Assembly (NCBI GenBank): GCA_963930655.1
Contig: OZ005618.1
Coordinates: 9,942,001-10,006,000, forward strand
Origin: Myrica gale
Taxonomy: Eukaryota > Streptophyta > Magnoliopsida > Fagales > Myricaceae
Direction: 5' to 3'
DNA: 64,000 bases
Within the stretch, counting starts at the first letter, position 1. Each line of letters begins with the position of its first letter. The notes beneath the pieces were generated by a model, which did not search any database, had not been told where the DNA came from, and was given only the letters and a program-made list of their open reading frames with translations. This document shows positions 1 through 12,309 of the stretch, in pieces. Made by a program: the position numbers and the translations under genes.

Positions 1-83
1 TATGACCTGAAGAAATTAGAGTTGAGTATGAATGTCATCATTGTTTGCATTATTGTTTGTATTTTCGTCTTTGAAGGAACAAT

Positions 84-1170
84 ATGGATAAGAGCTGGAT
101 TTATGAGGCTGATAGACTCAAAAATGCGAAGTATAATGATGGTGTTCGTGATTTTATGAGTGTTGCCCGTAGTTATGCAGATAGTCGGGGTCTTATAAGA
201 TGTCCATGTAAGAGATGTAAGAATGTGTTGTTCCAACGTGTGGACGGGATGAAGGATCATTTATTCATAATTTGGTTTGACCAGAGTTACACTAATTGGG
301 TATTTCAAGGAGAGTCGATTTCAAAAGTTCCTAACCGGGTGGTGAATTTAGAACCTGAACTGGGCAGCGATGATTCTGAGGGAAACATAAATGATGATAT
401 GAGAGACATGTTAGAAGATTTTGAGGCAGGAACAGGGGTTGATGAGAATATACCGGATCCTGAAACAGTCCAGTCTGGGTCTAGATACGGATTTTCTACG
501 TATACCAAGTTATGGGCGGATGCTGAGCTAGAGTTGTATCCCGGGTGTAAGAAGTACTCCAAGTTGTCTTTCGTTGTTAGATTACTTCATGTGAAGTAAG
601 AGAATAATTTGACTGTAAAGGCCTTTGAAGATGTGTTGGGCTTCATAAAAGATGCTTTGCCGGAGGGGGAGACACTTCCTAAATCTTATTATGAGGCGAA
701 AAAGTTAAGAAAGAATTTAGGATTTAGCTACGATAACATACATGCGTGCTTAAATGTCTGTGTACTGTTTTGGAAGGATCACAGTTAGTTACAAGAGTGT
801 CCGGTGTGTGGGGAATCGAGGTGGAAGTACAGTCAAAATAACAAATCAAAGGTTCCGGAAAAAGTGTTGCGACATTTTCCCTTGAAATCGAGCTTGCAGA
901 GATTATTTTTATCAAGGCAGACGAGTAAACGCTAATGTGAATATCGAGTAAACGCTAATGTGGTACGTACTCAACAACTGTTCAGAAATTAGCCAACATA
1001 TCGAGTAAACGCTAATGTGAATATTTGCTCACTTAATGGGTATTATAAGTTCATTATATTTTACTTTACTATAAAATATCTTATTTCTTTCTAGCGAGCA
1101 CTTGGAAGAGATGAGGAGGAAGTCACCAATAAATGGTTATAGGAGGCACGAAGAAGAATTTCCGTTATAG
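84..1170 (+). pseudogene. TNP2-like CACTA transposase, broken and internally deleted
   Basis: The first reading frame (84-599) begins MDKSWIYEADR and carries the RCPCKRCKN cysteine cluster typical of the transposase-associated domain at the start of TNP2 proteins. The same frame continues past a TAA stop at 597-599 with FEDVLGFIKDALPEGETLPKS, and has another stop near 787. It then recovers a CPVCGESRWKY motif near 800-830. After about 920 the large catalytic core, normally more than 400 residues, is absent. In its place are short repeats and then a DUF4218-like tail (YVLNNCSEI near 964-990; HLEEMRRKSP near 1101-1130). I read this as a dead transposase with an internal deletion. Confidence 0.82.
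922..1019. repeat. Three copies of an 18-bp motif at the transposase deletion point
   Basis: CGAGTAAACGCTAATGTG occurs at 922-939, 945-962 and 1002-1019. The copies sit exactly where the transposase core is missing, and the last two flank the YVLNNCSEI-coding piece. They look like filler DNA from break repair or repeated local slippage. Confidence 0.8.
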
Positions 1171-1275
1171 TTTAAAACTCGGGTATTTATTTAATTTTAT
1201 CTCTATTATATGTTTAATTTAGTCGGTCATTTTTTTAGATTAATACTTAACACGTGTTTACTATTTTACATTCAA

Positions 1276-2010
1276 ACTATGCGCAACGAAAATTTGGGCT
1301 CGATCTCGGATGACTTGTATGCATTAGCATCCGGTCCGGATCAGCGGACACTTTGTTACTCTGGGTGTGTAGTGAATGGAGTTAGGTTTCACACGGTCTT
1401 CCATGAACAGTTTCGTAACACTCAGAATAGTGGTGTGGTTGTTCCGGGGGACCATGATGGGGAAGATGTTGATTTTTATGGCCAGGTCGAGGATATTTAC
1501 GCGTTGCGTTATTTGCGGGGGAATTTAGTTTATTTACTAAAATGTGACTGGTTTGACTTGAGTACTCAAAATTTAGGTCTTGATAAAAGTGGTTGGTTTG
1601 TTAGTATTAACACATCCCGAAAGTAGTACAAAGATGATCCATTCGTGCTAGCTTCTCAGGGGAATCAAGTGTTTTATATCGATGATATGAAGTTGGGCGG
1701 CCATTGGAAGATTGTTCAAAAGATTACCCCTAGAAACACGTATGATATTTCACCTATTGAAGAGGAAGCTAGTGAAGATGGAGAAGGACCGTCGAACCGT
1801 GAAGCATACCAGGACAATGAGTCTATTGAGCTTTTTGTGGACTTTAGCTCATTCGACATGATCCCGTTGAATAGAAATGACGTCGAGGCTTATCTTCCGG
1901 TAACCGATGAGAGTGGTCCACAACACCGTAAAGTAGAAGGAAGCGATGATTCCTCAGAATCGTTAGGTGAAGATTGTAGTGATTCTGAAGAGTATTACTC
2001 CGATAACTAA
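1276..2010 (+). pseudogene. DUF4216 module of the CACTA transposase
   Basis: Translation from about 1279 gives YSGCVVNGVRFHT, then DFYGQVEDIYALRYL, LLKCDWFDL and, after a TAG at 1624-1626, DDPFVLASQGNQVFYIDD followed by HWKIVQKITPRN. This series is the DUF4216 signature found C-terminal to plant TNP2 transposases. The tail (about 1740-2010) is acidic and serine-rich, ending EDCSDSEEYYSDN. The single internal stop splits the module into two frames (1210-1626 and 1645-2010) in the same register, so this is a point mutation rather than a frameshift. Its biochemical role is not known. Confidence 0.8.
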
Positions 2011-2139
2011 AGTAAATTTATCATTTCAATTAAATTTGCGATCATATTTTTGCATTTTTATTTTTTATTTATTTTGAGTAACATAATTCATTGTGTTTTT
2101 TTTCTCTAATATTGATTTATTTGGTCACAGATCGACGTC

Positions 2140-3823
2140 ATGCCAGTGGGAGGGAAACGTCTGAGGTGCGATTCATCAGTTCGAGCTGAGAGTAGTTCGG
2201 GTACACAAGCAGTGTCGGGTCCTTCGCTTAGGGATAGGAATGAATTACCGTCCCCTACCACAGCCAGTCCAGTAGGCACCCAGAGTAGTTGTGCATGTAA
2301 GATCTTACCCCGTCAATCTTTATTAAATATTATGACTTTTAAATCTCTATGCTTAATTGAAATTGAAATTTATTGTTCTTCATTTGTAGCGACGTCCGGA
2401 ATTAGACACGTTCGAGGTAGTACGCGCGGGATTGCCTTACTCATGGCTCGCACCGGAGGAAAGCTGACCGTACATATCCCTGATGGACGTACTAGGGGTG
2501 ATGACATGACATCGTCAATGCTCTCGAGCCATATTGGTGCGCTCGTTCGACAACATGTCCCATTTGAGGAGAGTAAGTGGAAGGAGGTCCCCGACGAGGT
2601 TAAATCGTATGTGATGAACAAAGTGTTAGTAAGTATAATTTATTAAATTTTAATTGTTGAAACTTTTTTACGTTTCTAACTGTATATATATGTTAAGGAT
2701 GACTTCCAACTAGATTACGACCTAGCCGAGGATCGCATCACTGTGACGTCAACGATGAACACAGCGTACAAGACGCACAAAATAGAATCCAAACATTACT
2801 CGGTGTTCAATTCCAAAGAAGAGGCGTTGGAGCATCTGTATCCCGATATGAACAAGGAAGAATGAACTCGTGTTTGTGATTTATTCGCGAGCGAGAAATT
2901 TCAAGTAAAACATTTTCTTTCCGATCTGAACGTTTATTTTAGCCATATGTTTAATTGTGTTACCAATTGTAAATGTACAATGCAGAGGAGGAGTGCAATC
3001 AACAAGGAGAATAGAGCTAAGCTGAAGATTGTACACACATCAGGAGCGAGGTCCTTCCAACGCGCTAGAGCGTTGTTAGTAAGTAATAAATTTACATTTT
3101 TATTATTTATTATTTAAATAAACGACTTAGATATTTTTATATGCATGTTCTATATTTCTTTTGGTGTACAGAAAAATCCAGAATCTGATGAAATTAGTCC
3201 TTCGTTGCTTTATAAAAAGACGCATACTACTAAGGATGACATGTGGACTTCAGAAGATGCACGAGAAAATTTTGTAAGTTGTAAAGTTAGTTTTAATGAT
3301 GCATTCGTATGCGTTTATGTTTCATATGTACTATTTTTATCTACTTTTTTTAATGAAAAAATAGAGGCGTTACAGTTGCAGCACGAGTTAGAGGGAAAGT
3401 CATACACCGAAGTGGAGATCTTCACTGAGGTGTTAGGGACGAAAGCGGGTTACGTACGAGGTTTAGGCCGTTCAGTACGGTCTGTTGGATCATCTTCATC
3501 AGCATCGTCTGTTTATTTGTCCCGGAGATTGGAGGAGGCCAGATTACAGATTGAGGAGATGAGGGCTAGACAATTGGAATATGAAACGCTTCTGGTTAAA
3601 CGGTCATGTATGGAGCAGACGATGCGAAAACATCTGCAGATGATGGAGGAGCAACAATGGAAAAAAGACGAAGAGCACCAGAAGATGAGGCATGAGCAGC
3701 AAAAGAACCTAGTGGAACAACAAGAACAGAGGATGCAACTAATGACGCAGTAGATGCGTGAGCAGCTGATGGAGCAGATGAGACAGATGCAATCTCGTTT
3801 GACACCCAAACGAAAATTTAGGT
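2140..3823 (+). pseudogene. Second CACTA protein, plant Transposase_24 family, multi-exon remnant
   Basis: Several exons can be pieced together: about 2140-2300, 2389-2630, 2698-2905, 2985-3078, 3172-3276 and 3364-3823. They encode IPDGRTRGDDMTSSMLSSHIG, a PFEESKWKEVPDEVK block, ARSFQRARALL, then EVEIFTEVLGTKAGYVRGLG, which are hallmarks of the plant Transposase_24 family. A glutamine-rich coiled coil follows (about 3520-3800). Breaks seen are a TGA at about 2863 where TRVCDLF continues in frame, and a TAG at 3751-3753 with the frame continuing to KRKFR. In intact relatives this protein partners the TNP2 transposase and binds the subterminal repeats. Confidence 0.75.
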
Positions 3824-3989
3824 AAATTTATATAATTTTACTATTTTGTCAGTACTTATCCGTTATGTATTTTATTTACTTTTAATAACGATTGCATATT
3901 TGTAGATATTTTATTATATTATGAGCAGTAAATATCTTCATATTTATATTATTTCATAAATTTTAATTAAATTAATTCAAATATATAGA

Positions 3990-4625
3990 AAACCGTTCGC
4001 ACGGGTGTTACACGTCGTTCTCACGGATATTTTTCTTCGCTAGCGTGCACAATCTTAACTATACGTCCGAACACTTTGCTTTAAATTCTATAGTTTGAAC
4101 GGTGTATATAACGTCCACACGTTCTCAAAATAAGAAACCGTGCGCACGATACACCAAAACGTTCGAACGTGTGTAACGTACAACGAGTCCGAACTATATA
4201 CGTAAAGGTTTGAACCGTGTTTTCAGATGACAAAATAAATTTCGTCATAATGAAACTACGGTGCGGACGTCTTCATGAATACATCCGGACATATTCACAT
4301 AAGAGTTCGGACGTTAATTTACAACGGTGCGGACGTTTATTGCGTGACAAAATGTGTTTTCGTCGTATTGGATTAATCATTCACATGAGCTGTGCGAACG
4401 TTCAGAGAGAACGTTGGCACAACTCATGTGAAGGGATGGACTGTACTGGGCATGACGATTTTGAATTTCGTCAGTATGCACCAAAACGTTGGGACAGATT
4501 TATAAACCGTCCGAACGGTTTTGAGTGACAGAACACGAAAATCGTCGTCCAAATCATTCGCTGACGGGCTTTAGGTGACAAAATTTGTACTAAATTTGTC
4601 ACCCAAAGTGTTTTTTCTTGTAGTG
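3990..4625. repeat. CACTA subterminal repeat array and right terminus
   Basis: Many inverted and direct copies of CGTTCGNACG and GTCCGAACG variants occur between 3990 and 4530. Paired GTGACAAAATTT and AAATTTGTCAC stretches follow (4573-4605), and the terminus ends at 4625. Arrays of this kind are the protein-binding ends of CACTA elements. Confidence 0.8.
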
Positions 4626-5051
4626 GCACATAAGTATTAACCCATGCCACTCGCATGTGTCGCCCACCATAGCTTCACTTATTGTATTATTGCAAATACT
4701 AGTGGAAGATGTTCTCCACTAATAAATTATACCTACCCACTTTGTGGGATTTCCCATATGAGACTCTTCCCATAAAATTATTTTCTATAAAGTTTTCTTA
4801 TTTTGAAAATATTAACTATAAATAATTATATTTTGAAAAACTTTTAACAGACGTTGTCATGTGGATGTAGGGAGGAATTGTATTTAGGTTGCATATGTCT
4901 CCGTTAACTTTCAGTGATTCGTTCATTATCAATGGATTATCATTTGACGGGTTATTACCTTGTTTTCCTAGCTAGTCTCGCGAAAAAAATCTCCACTCAA
5001 GGTGCGCTGCTCACTTGTTCTAAGTCTGTTCTGGAACAGGCACGAGACTGA
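4626..5051. other. Spacer between two CACTA elements, no gene seen
   Basis: This 426-bp AT-rich stretch separates the right end of the first CACTA from the CACTA terminus at 5052. I looked for the missing first exons of the NPF transporter here and found no supporting reading frame. The last three bases, TGA (5049-5051), would be the target duplication of the second element. Confidence 0.6.
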
Positions 5052-7208
5052 CACTACAACAAATCAAATTTTGGGTGACAAAAAAATTTGTCTCCCAAAG
5101 TGCCCAGTTCGTCAGCTATGGTTTTGTGTGACAAAACCAGTTTATCACCTAAAGCCCGTCAGCCAAGGTTTTAGGTGACGATTTTGGTATTCTGTCGGTC
5201 GTAACCGTTCGGACGAGTTAGAATACCGTCCGAACGGTTTTGAGCCATAGTGACGAAATTGAAAATCGTCATGCCTAGTACAGTCCATCCGTTTGCATGA
5301 GCTGTGCAACGTACACTCTATACATTCGGACATCTGATGTGAATGGTTCATCCAATGTAACAAAATAAATTTTGTCATCTACAAACCATGCGCACGGTTT
5401 CATAACAGCGTCGGAACGGTATGGAGAGTACATCCGGAAAATTTCATAAAGCCACCCGCACCGTTGTTCATTTATGACGAAAAGTTATTTGTCATCTGCA
5501 AACTCCATTCGAACCATTACGCATAAAAGTTCGGACTCTTGTTACGTTATATATATATATATAGTTAGACATGCTTTTTATATTAAATATCCATTATAAC
5601 TAATCACCAATTTAATTGTAATTGCAAGATAATTACTCTAACCGTTACAATCTAATTATACGAATTGTTACGTTAGTGTAATCACCTATTTAATTTTACT
5701 AATTATCCATTTAAATTGTTATAAATTTAATCTAATGAAAAAACATAATTAATATAAAAAAAATAATTCAAATATTGAACCAAAAACACAATCATAATGT
5801 CTAGTGCAAGCCGGAAACGATCCTTCAAACGATAAATAAATAATAGTGATAAAACACAAACAGAAGACTAGTCCAAATCATGAGTTGCCTCTGGTTCGTC
5901 CAAATCTTGTCCGAGGGCATCACGAACATGTGCCAAATGCTTCTCCATATTATCCACCCGTTTGGCGAGTGTCTGCAGCTGTAGCGGAACGGTATGGACA
6001 GACTGTGACAAATGAGACAATTGTTCTCTCATCCTTATTAGTTCCATCTGCATAATATGAAGCTCTTCCGTTATAGCTCTATCCGTTAGAGCAAGTTTGG
6101 TCTCCAGACCGGTCAAACGACATTGAAGCTCCATGCACAATGAATGCGTCGGCTGCACTATCGCCCGAATATTCTCGTTTAACTACGCTAAATAGGCGTC
6201 TGCCTAAGCTGGTCGCTCTGTTTGTCCCCCAACATTGGTGATACTTCTCTCAGAGCGTTCCATGGTCAACCTAGCAAAAACCATCCGAACATTAGCATAA
6301 ACCATTCGCATGAACGTCAAACTACGTTGTTTAAATTTTAGGACGTCCGAACGTAACAGAAAATGTCCGAACGTAATAGGACCGTCAGGACACGTTGTGT
6401 AAAAAGAAGTCCGAACGTGTTTCGATGAACACTAGCAAAACAACGTAATTTGATAGACACAAACAACACAACAAACTAAACAACGAACGATATTGAATCG
6501 AAATACATGAAATTGAGAAGCAAATTCACGAAGGAAGTTTACCTGAAGTTCCTTGAGAGATCTCAAATGGATAGTGAAAACGTTTAAGAGAAAAGTTTGA
6601 GAGAAGTGAGTGAGTTTGTGATTTTGATAAAGTTTGGCGGGTCTAATGTGTCTAGTAACCGTCCGAACGCTTTAGATTAGCGTTCGGACTCTACTCAGCG
6701 GTTATATTCACATGTGACCCTATCAAATTTAACGTCATTAATTATGCCTGATTTGAAAAAAGTTCTAGAACTTATACGGTCCGAACGCTAGTTATTGGTC
6801 TGGACGATATCAATGTCACGTGTCTGAAGTTTTGCAACGTGGAACCACAGGATTGACGGAAAAATCATTCATAATTGTGCGAACCTTTTTTGTACCGTCT
6901 GGACATTAATATTTTTTCGTTGGAACGTTGTTGACAACGTTCGAACTGAATAGAGTGTTCATGACGTTTTTTAATTTCTCACTTTATCCTCATGATTATT
7001 ATTTGTTAGGTAATGTCCATTCCGAACGGTTTTTTGTTAGTCTGGACGAGATTTTGTTTTTGTGATGATTTTTATCGTCACTCATTCGTGACGCGTGTAT
7101 GTCGTTACACTAAAAATAAATCCGAACGTGTTTTTGACCGGTCTGGACGGTTTTGACGTTCTTGGATGGTTTTGGATGACGAAATTAATATTTTGTCATG
7201 AAAATTTA
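5052..7208 (-). mobile_element. CACTA element 2, non-autonomous, inverted relative to the first
   Basis: The left end begins CACTACAACAAATC at 5052, followed by GGGTGACAAAAAAATTTGTC and dense GTCCGAACG/CGTTCGGAC motifs (5150-5540, and again 6290-7170). These match the subterminal motifs of element 1, so the two belong to one family. The only coding remnant is on the minus strand at 5868-6263. The other end near 7208 (TTTTGTCATGAAAATTTAGT) matches the inner part of the terminal repeat but has lost the last dozen bases. It lies about 23 bp before the splice acceptor of the NPF pseudogene exon. No transposase core is present, so any movement would need help from a relative. Confidence 0.75.
5868..6263 (-). 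pseudogene. Coiled-coil remnant of a CACTA second protein
   Basis: An ATG at 6261-6263 opens MERSERSITNVGGQTERPA. Two TAG stops follow, and then an open stretch of 96 residues rich in heptad leucines (CRLTGLETKLALTDRAI and MELIRMREQLSHLSQSV), ending at 5868. The position next to the subterminal repeats and the coiled-coil character match the C-terminal end of Transposase_24-type proteins. Identification rests on context and composition more than on a unique motif. Confidence 0.5.
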
Positions 7209-7231
7209 GTCCAAGCAATTTAACTTTGCAG

Positions 7232-10200
7232 GGCGTAGTTCTTTTCGCTTTGATTGCATCATTTGATACTTTGAGGCCTCAGCCATGTGGTAACGGATCA
7301 AGCTTCTGTACACCACCGTCAAAAGTCCAATATGCGGTTCTGTACATAGCTTTAACTCTGGCATGTATTGGGTCTGGAGGTTCGCGGTTCACTCTGGCAA
7401 CAATGGGAGCAAATCAGATCGATAGGCCCAGCAATCAAGCGATTTTCTTTAACTGGTATTTCGTCGCTCTTTACGTTGCCTCTGCGGTAGGCAACACGGC
7501 CATTGTCTACATTGAGGATAATGTGAGCTGGAGATTGGGATTCGGCCTTAGTGCGGTCGCCAACTTCATTGGCTTGGGCTTCTTGTTATTGGGAAATCGT
7601 TTCTACCTTCACGATAAGCCACAAGGGAGCCCTTTCATAGGTTTGCTTCGGGTTATTGTCGCCACAATTCGGAAAAGGAAGTTGCAGCTCACATCCAAAA
7701 TCGAGGATTACTTCTATGGGAAGGACGGAATCACGGGCATAGGTACACTGCCTAAAAAGAGCTTCAGGTATTGACTTAAAAAACTCCATATTTTGTTGGC
7801 TTTAGAATAATGACAATTCCATATGCATGGATTGGTCAGCCATAACAAATTGCCACGTGCTAGCATTCTTTAGTGTCATGAAATTCTATCTCCTAATTGA
7901 TTTGAGAACCTCTTCGGCTTAGACAAAAAAAAAAGTGATTGAGACCCTCTTCGATTTTTCTGTTCGATAATTAATTCATACAGTAATGAAATGTTGTATA
8001 ATCAACATGTTGTTTCTATACATCTCTAAACTAGACCAACCACTTTGGACAGTAGATTAGAAAGGATCCTCATCGATCCTCACCCAGTAGAATAACTTCG
8101 AGTTGAGATATATTTGTCTCGCTTCTTATAAAGATTAAGATTGTCACCATTGAAGTAGAGAACTGATTATACATCCTATTATTTGTTTTTCCATTGGTTT
8201 TTTTTAGGCCTTAGAATCATCATTTTGTGCTTGCAAGTTGCATGCATCTACAATATGCTTTTTGGTAGACGGGAAAGTCGCTTTAGAAATTATTCTTCAC
8301 CACCTCCCTTGGAACGCATCCTATTGAATTGCTTGAGTAAATCAACTCAAGCTAATGAACCATATAATAAGAAGCATCAGAATTTTCGTATCTTGAAGAA
8401 AAGCCCAATAAAATTTTAAACCGCACCGTGCATTATTTTAATGGAAACCTTCGAAAGTACTGGTGTAGTACGGAAGGCCTTCTTTAAAGTGATGACTCGT
8501 GTTATAATTCTCTTGAAGTCTTTTGGATCACTACGACAATTGCTTTTCCACATCTTCATAATTCATAGATGAGATTTGCTATTGAATTTGCTGATTGACT
8601 AAAAATGTTTTGCTGACTCTCATAATTCGCTTCGATCCCCATCCAAATTTTCTCAGTGAAACACTAATAAACCGTATTATCTCCATTCTGTGGTTAATCA
8701 TGATAGAACTCATGCTGGTCGTGGTTTTAGCACTCCAATTGTAATGATGAAAGTTTTTTTTTGGATAATTTATTGGATTGAAAAATCTATTATCACCCAT
8801 CACCGAGTTGCCGCTATGGCTATAAAGAATTTGAACTTATGTTGATGTGGCATATGTTTATAGGTTCGATTCTCGAATCCCACAAGAACCATATTGAAGT
8901 TTATTAAAGTGGAAGACGTACGTAGGGTCTGCACTAATTCCTCAAGATTTACCCTCCATTCAAATTGGGTTAGTCTTTTCAAACCCGATATGAGGGGTTT
9001 ATTACCGTTACTATATATATATAAAAATTTGAATCAAAATCCTCTACAATTCTCTTATAAAGATAGATACATTAATTAGAAATAAATGTGTAGAGTCAAC
9101 ATTGCTCGTAACTTTGCACTGCAATATTATAGTGTCTATCTTTCTAAGTTATATGATTGAATTCCAATTAATAATGGTAAATAATTCTAATACATTTAAT
9201 TCATACATACTCGTACCCCAATGTCCACTCATACCCCAATGCCCATGTGTTAGTGGAACCCTAATGATTAGGTGTCACCAATATAGAACTGCTGCGGGTA
9301 CGGGTGGTGGTGGTTTGGAGCACTACAATAATTTGGAGGAAACATTTTGGATCGAGTTGTAATTCAGTCAAATGTCATGAAAGTGTAATGTCTCTACTTC
9401 TAAAACAGGCCAGTTGTCTTTGGACAACGCGTTCCTCCTATAACATGATCCACGTCTCGGTGGGAATAGTTCTTGGATAAGGATCTCGCGTAAGTGTCAT
9501 ATCCGCCTCCTTAACTTACACATTGATCTATCTTCATACAGTATTACACTTAGAACTAGGTCATATTGACTTCTAAGTTTCATAATTAATTCATTTAGGA
9601 GGCACTGGATCAAGTTAATTAGTTTGGAGGTGTAAATTACAAAATATGTGATAATCAAATGTGCAAATTATATTTTCTCCTTAATTTTGATATTACAACA
9701 TTGACATAGACATCTTAATTTGTCTGACAGAAGCTGCCCAATGGCACATTTGATGCAGGTTTCTCAACCGCGCAGCACTTAAGACAGAAGGGGATGTTCA
9801 ATCAGATGGTTCAATCGCGAAACCTTGGAGGATATGCACACTGCAACAAGTAGAAGATCTCAAAACCCTAATGAGAATATTGCCATTATGGTCCTCAAGT
9901 ATCTTTCTAGGTACCCCAAAAGGGATCCAGTCCAGTTTGTCAGTCCTTCAAGCTTTAGCCATGGACTGTCACATTAGGTGTCATTTCCAAATCCCAGTTG
10001 GGTCTATCATCGTCATAGTCCTAATGTCCACGACCATCTCTCTCATCGTCATTGATCGTTTCTTGTGTCCTATGTGGCAGAAGCTAACTGGTTTCTCTCC
10101 AACACCCCTCCAAAGAATAGGATTAGGCCACGCTTTAAACATTCAAGCATGGCCGTGTCAGCACTGGTGGAATCAAAGCGGCTCAAGATACCCCGAGCCC

Positions 10201-10596
10201 ACAACCTCCAAGACCTTCCTGGTTCTATAGTGCCCGTGTTGGTCTTGTGGCTAGCTAATTCCACAACTAGTTTTGGTTGGAGTTGGAGAAGCATTTCATT
10301 TCCCAGGACAAGTTGCTTTGTATTATCAAGAATTTCCTACGTCTCTAAAAAGCACAACAACTGCGATGATTATTGGGATCTCTTTTTATTTGAGCACAAC
10401 TTTGATTGATCTTGTCCGAAGGGTCACTGGATGGCTGCCAGATAATCTAAATAATGGGAGGTTAGATAATGTGTACTGGCTATTAGTCGTGGTGGGGGTG
10501 ATCAACTTTGGCTACTACTTGGTGTGCGCTTGTTTGTACAAGTACCAAAATGTTAAGAAGGGAGAAGATGATGCTGGATCTGACGTCGGAAAATAA
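7232..10596 (+). pseudogene. NRT1/PTR family (NPF) transporter, 5'-truncated and frameshifted; NPF2-like
   Basis: Two exons remain. Exon A (7232-7767) follows a TTTGCAG acceptor and encodes GVVLFALIASF, LACIGSGGSRFTLATMGANQ and a membrane segment, ending KKSFR at a GT donor. Exon B starts after an acceptor at 9757-9758 and runs FLNRAALKTEGDVQSDGSI on to the stop at 10594-10596. The junction AG+GTTTCTC restores KSFRFLNRAA, the normal NPF reading. Exon B has a 1-bp loss near 10145 and a 1-bp gain near 10257, which restores the frame afterwards, but a TAG at 10228-10230 falls between them. The first exons, with the N-terminal helices and the proton-coupling ExxER region, are absent from 1-7231. 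NPF proteins are plasma-membrane or tonoplast proton-coupled transporters of nitrate, peptides or glucosinolates; the conserved C-terminal sequence resembles the NPF2 subfamily. Confidence 0.85.
7768..9758 (+). other. Unusually long intron of the NPF pseudogene
   Basis: The GT donor at 7768 and AG acceptor at 9757-9758 bracket 1991 bp of AT-rich DNA. It holds only short chance reading frames. I see no recognisable transposon ends or gene inside, although the length suggests old insertions. Confidence 0.6.
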
Positions 10597-11380
10597 TAAG
10601 TGATGCAGATCATAACGAACAACGAACAAGGCTTGGCTCAATCAATGCATTTGTAATCACTGTATTTTAGAGCTTTCTTATGAAGAACCATACTAGAGTT
10701 CGTATCAGTACAGTGAAGCATCTTCTTCACTAGCTAACGTACGTCATGCGTTCCAATAATTACTACTAACGCTAACTCGTAGGGCCAATGATAGCCGCGA
10801 GCAATCTCGAGAGAAAGCTCCAGCGAACTTAACCATACATAACAGCGGAATAAAACTGAGAGAGAGACGGGCCAACGAATACTTCATAACCTAACTTCAT
10901 AATAGACCACAAAAGATGAGTAATATCTTAATTACATAACACATAAACTATACATTTCCTAAGTGACAAATCACATCGATCAATAGTCACAACAACAAAA
11001 TACATAGAGTTCTTCTCTCTCAAGACAGATAATCCTCCTGACTGCCTTCACCTGAAACATCTGGAATGATACATTTTGAAAACTGTCAGTCAAAAAACTT
11101 AGTAAGGGAAAATGTAACTTGTAAACATTTGCTTATGCCTTGAACTTGAAAATCATGAGTAATGATAAAGCTAGATGTACATGCATGTTTCATGTTTATG
11201 CACATGCTCTTGCACTTGAAAACATGCCCTTGTACTTAAAATGACATATGGTCCTTGAACGTATTTACTTCTTATCTTGTGGGCTACATACACTCCATTT
11301 ACCCTTGAAGTCAGGGTTGTGTGTTCCCATTGGAACTGTCCCCTATTTCCCTTGGAGACATAACATCTGGTCGAGCTAGC

Positions 11381-11520
11381 CCACCTTCTCGCATTCGTCC
11401 TTCAGTGTGGCTAGACACGACCCTTGGAGGTCCACACCTTCTCGCATTCGTCCTTCAGTGTGGTTGCACTTACCTCTAGGACCACCCATCCTTCTCGCAT
11501 TCGTTCTTCGGTATGGGTGC
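11381..11520. repeat. Tandem repeat of about 54 bp inside the LTR, three copies
   Basis: CCTTCTCGCATTCGTCCTTC-type units begin at about 11384, 11437 and 11490, each followed by a variable part ending in a GTGTGG-like or GTATGGG string. The third copy is diverged. Confidence 0.75.
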
Positions 11521-12309
11521 CCTTCTTGATGGTACGGTACTGACCAGATCCCCTTAACTGAACTTGTCATAAAATTTTCATTTGAATAAAACTCCTTTTA
11601 GAAATCATGCAAATGCAAATACTCATGTCATGTCATGCTTGCTTGTGATGTCATGCTTACTTGTGATATCATGCTTGTTCATGAAATATCATGCTGTGTA
11701 CTATTCCAGTTTTCATAAAAATAAATTCTTACTTACTCCACTTACCTTGGTCTTCTTGAGTTTCGACGTGAAGTTTCGCCTACAAGCGAGTTACATACGT
11801 TATATAATGCTTAGGAAACTAATCAAGCAAACATACAAATACTTATAAATGTTCTCGGTTTTCCAAAAGTAAGTATCTTTGAAATATGATTTCATTTACA
11901 ATATATTTTTTTAACTAGTTTTCATAAAACAATTGAAGAAAAATAATTAAACACATGCATCAAACATCTCCAACAAAGTTGCTAATGAGTCCACTATGTA
12001 ATCCACTTAATATCAACTAAGTATACTGATTCTTCCCATTGACATCATTGATTTCAAAGCCTATTCATGAAATTCAGCAAAAACATCTCATACTAAGTAT
12101 CTCAAGCCAAAACAGCAACCTATAATACGTCTAACTTAATATCCCTTATTTAATACCTTTCATCATACCATGCATGGACTAATGTCTATCAAATTCCCAT
12201 CAACCTAACCTCAATAAACTCCTTAACTAGGTTTTGGTCAGCTAGCCTTAATGATAGGGTTTCACAAGTCTTCAATAGGAAACTCAAAAATTCAACATTT
12301 ATCTGAAAT

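Larger units (their letters stand above)
1..4625 (+). mobile_element. CACTA (En/Spm) DNA transposon, 5'-truncated by the window edge, decayed
   Basis: The order TNP2-type transposase remnant, DUF4216 module, plant Transposase_24 protein and subterminal repeats is the usual order of an autonomous plant CACTA element. The right terminus reads TTCTTGTAGTG and ends at 4625, the reverse of the canonical CACTACAAGAA end. Just inside it lie the arrays of CGTCCGAACG-like motifs that serve in this superfamily as binding sites for the element's own DNA-binding protein. The left terminus is outside the window, so the target duplication cannot be checked. In-frame stops and a missing transposase core show that this copy cannot move by itself. 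Confidence 0.88.
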
